Assembly (NCBI GenBank): GCA_029859455.1
Contig: JAOUDE010000014.1
Coordinates: 1 to 17,700 of the forward strand
From: Ignavibacteria bacterium
GTDB lineage: Bacteria; Bacteroidota; Ignavibacteria; UBA10030; UBA6906
Reading direction: 5' to 3'
Length of the DNA: 17,700 bases
Positions 6,768 to 12,808 of this stretch are shown piece by piece (position 1 is the stretch's first letter; every line of letters begins with the position of its first letter). Under the pieces are notes generated by a model. It saw only the letters and a program-made list of their open reading frames with translations, was not told where the DNA came from and did not search any database. The position numbers and the translations under genes are program-made.

Positions 6768-8091
6768 GACAATACTCGAGGCTGTGCGAAAGCAGTACGG
6801 AAGGAAGTTCGTCACTGCAGAAGAGGCGGTGTCCGTCATCCGGTCCGGTGATCGGGTGTGGGTCCATCCGGGATGTGCCGTTCCCAACGTTCTGATCGAT
6901 GCCATGGTGGAACGGGCAGGGGAGCTCGAGAATGTCGAGGTGACCCATTTGCTCGGCGTCGGCCCCGCAGCGTACACACGGCCGGAAATGCGGGGTAGAT
7001 TCCGCCACAACGCCTTTTTTATCGGAAAGAACGTGAGAGAAGCGGTCTGGGAAGGGAGAGCGGATTTCACACCAATCTTCCTTTCAGAAATTCCTTCGTT
7101 GCTCCTCAGCGGACAGACGCCGATCGATGTCGCGATGATTCATGTCTCGCCTCCCGACGAGCATGGGTTCTGCAGTTTCGGCGTCGGCGTCGAATGCACG
7201 AAAGCGGCGACGGAAGCGGCGAAGATAGTCATCGCGCAGCTCAACCCCAACATGCCGAGGACTCTTGGAGACAGCTTTATTCACATCTCCAGGCTCGACT
7301 ATTGTGTTGAAACCGATACTCCGTTGTGGGAACTCCCCCAGCTCGAAGGTGATGAAACACCCGAAGAACTGGACATGTACCGCAAGATCGGGGAAAATGT
7401 CGCGTCGCTCGTTGAGGATGGCTCGACGCTCCAGCTTGGCATCGGTCGTATCCCGGATGCCGTGGTTCATTTTCTGGAAGACAGAAGAGACCTCGGTGTT
7501 CACTCCGAGATGGTGTCTGATGGAATTCTCCCTCTTGTGGAAAAGGGGATCATTACCAATCAGAAGAAAACACTGCTCCCGGGGAAGATCGTCACCTCAT
7601 TTGTCCTCGGTACGAACACCCTTTTCAATTTTGTTGACAACAACCCGTTGATGGAATTCCGGCCGACCAATTTTACGAATGATCCATTTACCATTGCGCG
7701 CAACCGGAAGATGGTCGCGATCAACTCCGCGATCGAAATCGACCTCACCGGTCAGGTCTGTGCTGATTCCCTCGGATTCCGGTTTTTTAGCGGGTTCGGC
7801 GGACAGGTCGATTTCATCCGCGGCGCCGCGAAATCAGAAGGAGGAAAGCCGGTCATCGCTCTTCCTTCGACGGCGAAGGACGGATCCATTTCCAGAATCA
7901 GCACGAGGTTGCGTGAAGGGGCCGGTGTGACGACGTCGAGGGGTGATATTCATTTCGTCGCCACTGAATACGGCGTGGTCAACCTCCACGGACGGACCAT
8001 CCGTGAGAGGTCCCGGCTCCTGATCAGCATCGCGCATCCCTCATTCCGCGAAGAGCTGGAGAGATTTGCCAGAGAGCATCATTATTTCTAG
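6757..8091 (+). CDS. Acetyl-CoA hydrolase/transferase family CoA-transferase
   Basis: A class I CoA-transferase of the 4-hydroxybutyrate/acetyl-CoA transferase type, 444 residues, two tandem Rossmann-like halves. The N-terminal half carries GVGPAAYTRPE and VSPPDEHGFCSFG. The C-terminal half has LGIGRIPDAV, then VHSEMVSDGI, in which E251 should form the glutamyl-CoA thioester. The signatures GFGGQVDFIRGA and EYGVVNLHGRTIRER are typical of the family. It probably moves CoA between acyl-CoA and acetate; from the neighbours, propionyl-CoA and acetate give propionate and acetyl-CoA. The acyl group cannot be read from sequence. I chose the ATG at 6757, which follows GGAAGGGA and overlaps the previous gene by 11 bases, over longer in-frame starts inside that gene. 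Confidence 0.9.
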   Translation: MHYKTILEAVRKQYGRKFVTAEEAVSVIRSGDRVWVHPGCAVPNVLIDAMVERAGELENVEVTHLLGVGPAAYTRPEMRGRFRHNAFFIGKNVREAVWEGRADFTPIFLSEIPSLLLSGQTPIDVAMIHVSPPDEHGFCSFGVGVECTKAATEAAKIVIAQLNPNMPRTLGDSFIHISRLDYCVETDTPLWELPQLEGDETPEELDMYRKIGENVASLVEDGSTLQLGIGRIPDAVVHFLEDRRDLGVHSEMVSDGILPLVEKGIITNQKKTLLPGKIVTSFVLGTNTLFNFVDNNPLMEFRPTNFTNDPFTIARNRKMVAINSAIEIDLTGQVCADSLGFRFFSGFGGQVDFIRGAAKSEGGKPVIALPSTAKDGSISRISTRLREGAGVTTSRGDIHFVATEYGVVNLHGRTIRERSRLLISIAHPSFREELERFAREHHYF

Positions 8092-8101
8092 AGGAAGATG
8101 A

Positions 8102-8410
8102 ATGATACGAGGACATGTGACATTCGAGATCGAGACGTGCAAAGGGTGTGAATTATGTATCGATGCCTGCCCGCAGGACAGTCTGCGGCTGTCCGATTCC
8201 ATCAACAGGCAGGGGTTCCACTATGCCGTGCTGGTGGAAGACAACTGTACCGGGTGTGTGAATTGTGCGCTGGTATGTCCCGATGCTGTCATTACCGTCT
8301 ACCGTCAGGACAGGAAAAAGGGAAGGGTACCGGTCGCGCGGATCAGCAATGTTCAGAAAGACATCAGGCTTACCGTCGAGGAACAGACGGTTCCTGCAGG
8401 AGGCGGATGA
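8102..8410 (+). CDS. 2-oxoacid:ferredoxin oxidoreductase, delta (ferredoxin-like) subunit
   Basis: The electron-transfer subunit of a four-subunit 2-oxoacid:ferredoxin oxidoreductase, 102 residues. Two [4Fe-4S] motifs are clear: C13-x2-C16-x2-C19-x3-C23-P and C49-x2-C52-x2-C55-x3-C59-P. The C-terminal 40 residues are basic and have no recognisable motif. It sits directly before the alpha gene with a 1-base gap, in the delta-alpha-beta-gamma order of Kor/Vor operons. A strong ribosome binding site (AGAGGAAGA) precedes the ATG at 8102. Equivalent genes are named korD or vorD depending on substrate, which is undetermined here. Confidence 0.92.
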   Translation: MIRGHVTFEIETCKGCELCIDACPQDSLRLSDSINRQGFHYAVLVEDNCTGCVNCALVCPDAVITVYRQDRKKGRVPVARISNVQKDIRLTVEEQTVPAGGG

Positions 8411-8411
8411 A

Positions 8412-9506
8412 ATGGGTGAACTTCAGTTGATGAAAGGAAACGAAGCCCTCGCTGAGGCAGCGATCCGGGCCGGGTGTAAGGGGTACTTCGGCTATCCGAT
8501 TACCCCTCAGTCGGAAATCCTGGAGTATCTTTCCGAACATGGGCCACCCCGTGGAATGACCGTCCTGCAGGCTGAGAGCGAAGTCGCCTCGATCAACATG
8601 GTCTATGGAGCTGCCGGAGCCGGTGCGCGCGCCATGACCTCCTCCTCGAGTCCGGGGATCAGCCTGATGCAGGAGGGCCTCTCGTACATTGCATGTGCCG
8701 AGCTGCCCTGCCTGATCGTAAATGTCAACAGGGGAGGCCCCGGACTCGGGACGATCCAGCCGTCACAGGGAGATTACTTTCAATCCACCAAAGGTGGCGG
8801 ACATGGCGATTATCGGCTGATTGTTCTTGCTCCCTCGTCCGTTCAGGAAATGGCCTCCTTTGTATTCGAGGGGTTCGACCTGGCGGATCGTTACCGGAAT
8901 CCGGTCCTCATTCTTGCTGACGGGGCCCTCGGTCAGATGATGGAAAAGGTCACCTTCCCCGCGTACGATCCAGAAGAACACAGGATCCTGAAACCGTGGG
9001 CAACCGACGGGGCGAGGGATGGAAAAGAGCGGCGGATTATTACCTCTCTCCATATTCAACCGGAGAAGATGGAAGAACTGAACCTGCGACTCGAAGCGAA
9101 ATACAACCTGATTCGGGAGCAGGAAGTCCGGTTTGAACTGGTGGAGGCAGCGGACGCCGACATCCTGATCGTTGCGTACGGACTCTCTGCGCGCATTGCA
9201 CATCGCGCAGTGGATCTGGCAAGGGAACGCGGGATCAACGCGGGCCTTCTTCGTCCGATTTCCCTTTTCCCCTTCCCGACCGAGGCTATTCGTGCGCTGG
9301 CAGAGCGTGTCCGTGGAGTTCTCGTTGTTGAAATGAACGCCGGGCAGATGGTGGAGGATGTCCGTCTGGCCGTGGAAGGCGCCGTTCCTGTCCGATGGTT
9401 CGGCCGAATGGGAGGGATCGTACCTTCACCCGATGAGGTGCTGCAGGTCATCGAACAGATGGACGGGGCACCTCAGGAGACAGTTGCCGAGGAGGTGTAT
9501 CAATGA
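8412..9506 (+). CDS. 2-oxoacid:ferredoxin oxidoreductase, alpha subunit (VorB/KorA type)
   Basis: The subunit that binds the pyrimidine part of thiamine diphosphate, 364 residues. Motifs in order: MKGNEALAEAAIRAGCKGYFGYPITPQSEI at the N-terminus (read in two parts, GNEALAEAA then GYPITPQSEI), QAESEVASINMVYGAAGAG with the catalytic-type Glu, MTSSSSPGISLMQEG, RGGPGLGTIQPSQGDY, and a C-terminal domain II with AYGLSARIAHRAV and VVEMNAGQMVEDVRLA. This resembles proteins annotated VorB (branched-chain 2-oxoacid, subunit names by annotation habit) more than pyruvate oxidoreductases. The methionine lyase context suggests 2-oxobutyrate as a natural substrate. I chose the ATG at 8412 after AGGAGGCGGA; upstream in-frame starts lie inside the delta gene. 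Its stop overlaps the beta gene as ATGA. Confidence 0.92.
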   Translation: MGELQLMKGNEALAEAAIRAGCKGYFGYPITPQSEILEYLSEHGPPRGMTVLQAESEVASINMVYGAAGAGARAMTSSSSPGISLMQEGLSYIACAELPCLIVNVNRGGPGLGTIQPSQGDYFQSTKGGGHGDYRLIVLAPSSVQEMASFVFEGFDLADRYRNPVLILADGALGQMMEKVTFPAYDPEEHRILKPWATDGARDGKERRIITSLHIQPEKMEELNLRLEAKYNLIREQEVRFELVEAADADILIVAYGLSARIAHRAVDLARERGINAGLLRPISLFPFPTEAIRALAERVRGVLVVEMNAGQMVEDVRLAVEGAVPVRWFGRMGGIVPSPDEVLQVIEQMDGAPQETVAEEVYQ

Positions 9507-10300
9507 CCAGTCAGATCTCCACCATGCAGACAGTTGATGAGAACCTGAACTGTGTCTATGTGAAGCCTGATACGTTGACCGACGCGCGGCTGCACTATTG
9601 TCCGGGGTGCGGCCATGGAGTCATCCACAGGGTTCTGATGGAAGTTGTTGATGAACTGGGTATCCGTGAAGAGACGGTCGGCGTGGCGCCGGTCGGGTGC
9701 GCCGTCTTCGCCTACAATTATATGGATATCGATATGCAGGAGGCCGCACACGGGCGCGCCAGCGCCGTGGCGACCGGAGTGAAACGAATGCTCCCACACC
9801 GGTATGTCTTCTCGTATCAGGGTGACGGCGATCTGGCGGCGATCGGGACCGCAGAGACGATCCATACCGTCAACAGAGGGGAGAACATCCTGATGATCTT
9901 CGTGAACAATGCGATTTACGGGATGACGGGAGGACAGATGGCGCCGACAACGCTGCTGGGGATGAAAACCTCAACGACCCCTTCCGGGCGGATCAGCAGC
10001 GGCGTCGGCCACCCGCTGAAGATAACCGAGCTGATCGCACTGCTTCCCGGCGCCGGTTATGTCACCAGACAGTCAGTCCATACTCCGAACGCGGTCCGTA
10101 AACTGAAAAAAGCGCTCACCAGAGGGTTTACGATGCAAAGGGAACAGCAGGGAACGAGCTTTATCGAAATTGTTTCGAACTGTCCATCCGGCTGGAAAAT
10201 GAATCCGCTCGACTCGAACCGCTGGCTCGAGGAGAACATGTTAACGGTTTTTCCACCCGGAGATCTTAAGACACCATCTGAGAGAAAGAAGGAATCATGA
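9503..10300 (+). CDS. 2-oxoacid:ferredoxin oxidoreductase, beta subunit
   Basis: The thiamine diphosphate diphosphate-binding subunit, 265 residues. The cofactor motif is GDGD at 107-110 followed by NNAIYG at 135-140, with the family marker TGGQMAPTT after it. The N-terminal HYCPGCGHG motif and VAPVGCAVFA are typical of Kor/Vor beta subunits. No four-Cys cluster pattern like that of pyruvate oxidoreductases is evident beyond these Cys residues. It overlaps both neighbours by 4 bases (ATGA at each end), so alpha, beta and gamma are translationally coupled, as expected for subunits needed in equal amounts. Confidence 0.93.
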   Translation: MTSQISTMQTVDENLNCVYVKPDTLTDARLHYCPGCGHGVIHRVLMEVVDELGIREETVGVAPVGCAVFAYNYMDIDMQEAAHGRASAVATGVKRMLPHRYVFSYQGDGDLAAIGTAETIHTVNRGENILMIFVNNAIYGMTGGQMAPTTLLGMKTSTTPSGRISSGVGHPLKITELIALLPGAGYVTRQSVHTPNAVRKLKKALTRGFTMQREQQGTSFIEIVSNCPSGWKMNPLDSNRWLEENMLTVFPPGDLKTPSERKKES

Positions 10301-10863
10301 CACACGAGATTCTTATTGCCGGGTTTGGCGGTCAGGGGATTCTCTCTCTCGGGATGACACTGACCTATGCCGGTATGATCGAGGGGAAGGAAGTGAGTTG
10401 GATGCCCTCGTATGGTCCGGAAATGCGTGGCGGGACCGCGAACTGTATCGTGATCATTTCTGACAACAAGGTCAGTTCCCCGATTCTGACCCGGTTCGAT
10501 ATGGTCGTGGCGATGAACCAGCCCTCGCTTGAAAAATTCGAGAGCTCGGTGAAGCCCGGAGGCTATCTGCTGTATGATTCGACCAAAATCGTCACACCAC
10601 CGGCCCGGGCGGACGTCACGACGCTTCCGGTCCCCGCCGGTGATGAAGCAATCGCTCTTGGCAATCCTCGTGTCGCGAATATGGTTGTGCTTGGTGCCAT
10701 TCTCGACATCCTGGAGGTTGTTCCGGTTGCTTCTGTCCTGAAGGCACTGAAACAGGTCCTGCCGGAGCGTTATCACGCAATGCTTCCACTCAACGAGGAA
10801 GCCCTGCGCCGGGGGACGAAGTTTTCCCGGACTCCTTGTGAGGCCGGGGATTCCCCGATGTAA
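10297..10863 (+). CDS. 2-oxoacid:ferredoxin oxidoreductase, gamma subunit
   Basis: The gamma (CoA-binding domain) subunit, 188 residues. It opens with the hallmark IAGFGGQGIL (residues 7-16) and then has SYGPEMRGGTANC (about 39-51), both standard for the family. VAMNQPSLEKF and NMVVLGAIL are further conserved segments. With the three preceding genes it completes a delta-alpha-beta-gamma enzyme that turns a 2-oxoacid and CoA into acyl-CoA, CO2 and reduced ferredoxin. The reaction is reversible in principle, so a reductive biosynthetic role cannot be excluded from sequence. Length is usual for the family. The next gene follows after a 14-base gap with a strong AGGAGG. Confidence 0.92.
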   Translation: MTHEILIAGFGGQGILSLGMTLTYAGMIEGKEVSWMPSYGPEMRGGTANCIVIISDNKVSSPILTRFDMVVAMNQPSLEKFESSVKPGGYLLYDSTKIVTPPARADVTTLPVPAGDEAIALGNPRVANMVVLGAILDILEVVPVASVLKALKQVLPERYHAMLPLNEEALRRGTKFSRTPCEAGDSPM

Positions 10864-10877
10864 CAGGAGGCAACACA

Positions 10878-11126
10878 ATGGAAACGAAATGTGTTCATTC
10901 ATGCAGAGGACTCTGTGCCGCCCTCGAGAGAGCGGAGCGGAGAGAGCGTGAGGCGATTGCTGAATACGGTCGCTTTCAAGCGGAGTGTGATTACCCCGAT
11001 GTCAGGAATCTGCTCGGGGAATTGATACGGACGAGAGAGCAGTCGCTGGTCCTTCTAGCTGAGACCAGAGCGGTACTCGATGCCAGATTCGACGCCACCG
11101 ATCGGGTGGCGGCATCCTTCAGGTAG
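10878..11126 (+). CDS. Small Cys-rich helical-hairpin protein, function unknown
   Basis: An 82-residue protein I do not recognise by name. The N-terminus has C5-x3-C9-x3-C13, which is not a standard ferredoxin or radical-SAM spacing. Residues 14-68 look like two long amphipathic helices joined by ECDYPDVRN, resembling half of a rubrerythrin/ferritin-like bundle (E-x4-Y then D-x-x-R-x-L-L-x-E-L). The E-x2-H ligand pair of such proteins is absent: E54 is followed by QSL, so iron binding by that fold is doubtful. It has an AGGAGG site 8 bases before the ATG and lies 14 bases after the gamma subunit, so it is probably co-expressed. It may be an accessory protein of the oxidoreductase or a metal/thiol-handling protein. 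Confidence 0.75.
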   Translation: METKCVHSCRGLCAALERAERREREAIAEYGRFQAECDYPDVRNLLGELIRTREQSLVLLAETRAVLDARFDATDRVAASFR

Positions 11127-11166
11127 AGAGATCCTGATTCTTCATAGCGCAAACCAGGGAGTACCC

Positions 11167-11664
11167 ATGGAAATCGGCAACAACAAGAAGGCAGGCGTGC
11201 GGCAAAAACAGTTCAGTTTTTCCACATCCGTGACATGGTTGGGAGAGAAGAAGGGTGTCCTCGCTTCTGCCGGAAAACCGTCGATTCAGGTCTCAAGTCC
11301 GCCTGAATTCAAGGGGATTCCGGGGCACTGGACTCCTGAAGATTTGTTCGTCGGTGCACTGGAAATGTGCCAGTTTTTGACGTTTCTTGCATTGGCCAAA
11401 CGGAGCAATGTGAACGTGGTGTCGTATGACAGTACGGCGTCCGGGACACTGGAATTTGTCGATCGGTCATTTCGATTCACGAAGGTATTGATCGAGCCGG
11501 CGATTGTCGTGGCGGGTCCGGTTGAGGAATTTGAGATCCACGCGCTCGTCAGCCAGGCCCACCGTCAGTGTCTCGTTGCCAACTCCGTCACCGCCGCCGT
11601 AATCGTCAACCCGCGTGTTTCCATAGAACAATTCGAACAGCTCCCTGATCCGCCCCATTCCTGA
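11167..11664 (+). CDS. OsmC/Ohr-family thiol peroxidase
   Basis: A 165-residue OsmC-type protein. It has the two family cysteines: C68 in LEMCQFLTF (peroxidatic) and C135 in AHRQCLVANS (resolving). The context GHWTPEDLFVGALEMC matches the family pattern with a P-E-x-L-[FL]-[VL]-x-A loop before the first Cys. Members reduce organic hydroperoxides using lipoyl or other thiols. I chose the ATG at 11167, preceded by GGGAG, over an in-frame ATG at 11080 inside the previous gene. It lies 40 bases after the small Cys-rich gene and is probably the last or second-last gene of the operon. A role in protecting against oxidants or reactive sulfur formed during methanethiol release is plausible but inferred. 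Confidence 0.9.
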   Translation: MEIGNNKKAGVRQKQFSFSTSVTWLGEKKGVLASAGKPSIQVSSPPEFKGIPGHWTPEDLFVGALEMCQFLTFLALAKRSNVNVVSYDSTASGTLEFVDRSFRFTKVLIEPAIVVAGPVEEFEIHALVSQAHRQCLVANSVTAAVIVNPRVSIEQFEQLPDPPHS

Positions 11665-11694
11665 TCGGAGTTGTCCGGGAGAGAACGAGATTCC

Positions 11695-12735
11695 ATGAAA
11701 TCCGGGACACGCCGCGATCCGCGGGTGGATGCCCTCCGGAAGCAGACGGCTCTGATCTCCCTGCTTGTCGGGCTCTTCATGCTCGTTCTGAAAGGAAGCG
11801 CGTATCTCCTCACCGGTTCCTCCGCCATTCTCTCTGATGCCCTTGAATCCGTCATCCATGTCGCAGCGACAGGGATGGCGTTCTACAGTGTCATCGTCAG
11901 TTCCCGTCCGCCCGATTCCTCTCATCCGTACGGACATGGCAAGGTCGAGTTCTTTTCTGCCGGCATCGAAGGCGGATTAATAGCGCTGGCGGCACTGGCG
12001 ATTCTCTATGAAGCAATCGGCTCGATTGTGTCAGGAAAAGTTCTGCAGCAACTCGACGCCGGAGTGATCCTGATTCTCGGTGCTTCTGCCGTTAATCTTT
12101 TTCTCGGTCTGTTTCTGATTCGCCGCGGCCACAGGACCGGGTCGCTGACTCTTGTGGCAGACGGCAGGCATGTCCTGACCGATGCCTACACAAGCTTCGG
12201 GGTGGTCGCCGGATTGCTACTGGTTCGTTTTACGGGGATTGCGCTGTTCGATCCGATCGTGGCAATCATCGTCGCCATCAACATCATCGTGACCGGCTAC
12301 CGTCTCGTCAGGGTCTCCGTGGGCGGGCTGATGGATGAGTCTGACCGCGACACGCTGAATGCCACGGTCAGCCTGATCCGGGAACAACGGTCGGCCGAAT
12401 GGATCAGTGTCCACAACCTGCGTATTCTCCGGTCGGGTGAGCTTCACCATATCGACTTTCACCTGACGATACCGTTCTACTGGTCGGTGGAACAGGGGCA
12501 CCGCTTGGAAGCAAGCATCAGCGATGGTATCACACGTGCGATGAACGGACAGGCGAGCGTGATGATCCATCTGGATCCCTGTACTCCCCTCTATTGCCAA
12601 TTGTGCCATGTGGAGCCCTGCCTCGAACGGAAAGAGCCGGTGCGGATCGATCTGAAGTGGAATGTTGCACGACTCACGGGCCGGGAACCGGTGCTCGATT
12701 TCGAGGAACCTGCCGAAGATTCACCCTCGATGTGA
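11695..12735 (+). CDS. Cation diffusion facilitator transporter with Cys-rich tail
   Basis: An inner-membrane divalent-cation/proton antiporter, 346 residues. Six membrane helices lie at about 19-40, 43-68, 90-112, 122-143, 160-180 and 183-203, followed by a cytosolic dimerisation domain (about 215-292). The metal site in helix 5 is the usual H159-x3-D163, but helix 2 has E51-x3-H55 where Zn exporters have H/D-x3-D. After the dimer domain comes H292-L-D-P-C296, then C301, C304 and C309, likely a metal-sensing or metal-loading tail. The transported metal (Fe, Zn, Mn or other) cannot be read. ATG at 11695 is preferred; a TTG at 11671 would add 8 residues. It starts 30 bases after the OsmC gene, so it may share its transcript. 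Confidence 0.92.
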   Translation: MKSGTRRDPRVDALRKQTALISLLVGLFMLVLKGSAYLLTGSSAILSDALESVIHVAATGMAFYSVIVSSRPPDSSHPYGHGKVEFFSAGIEGGLIALAALAILYEAIGSIVSGKVLQQLDAGVILILGASAVNLFLGLFLIRRGHRTGSLTLVADGRHVLTDAYTSFGVVAGLLLVRFTGIALFDPIVAIIVAINIIVTGYRLVRVSVGGLMDESDRDTLNATVSLIREQRSAEWISVHNLRILRSGELHHIDFHLTIPFYWSVEQGHRLEASISDGITRAMNGQASVMIHLDPCTPLYCQLCHVEPCLERKEPVRIDLKWNVARLTGREPVLDFEEPAEDSPSM

Positions 12736-12763
12736 AGGCCCGGATCCCAGTCTGATATCGAAG

Positions 12764-12800
12764 TTTCCTGTCTTTTTCTCCCTTTTCTTTTTACCTTCCC
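12764..12800 (+). other. Pyrimidine-rich tract upstream of the AddA-like gene
   Basis: In 37 bases, 35 are C or T; the exceptions are G at 12770 and A at 12793. It starts 28 bases after the transporter stop and ends 8 bases before the next start codon. No hairpin of note precedes it, so it is not an obvious intrinsic terminator. A C/U-rich, G-poor RNA segment like this could be a Rho loading site. No Shine-Dalgarno sequence is visible before the following ATG. Confidence 0.4.
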
Positions 12801-12808
12801 ACTGCCGA

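Noticed and set aside
10057..10902. Open 281-codon minus-strand frame across the oxidoreductase beta and gamma genes
   Set aside because: Opposite two well-supported subunit genes; the translation has no recognisable domain.
11671..11694. TTG start for the cation transporter
   Set aside because: Its only upstream purine run (GGAG) directly abuts the TTG; the ATG at 11695 has a better-placed GAGAACGAG and gives a normal N-terminus.
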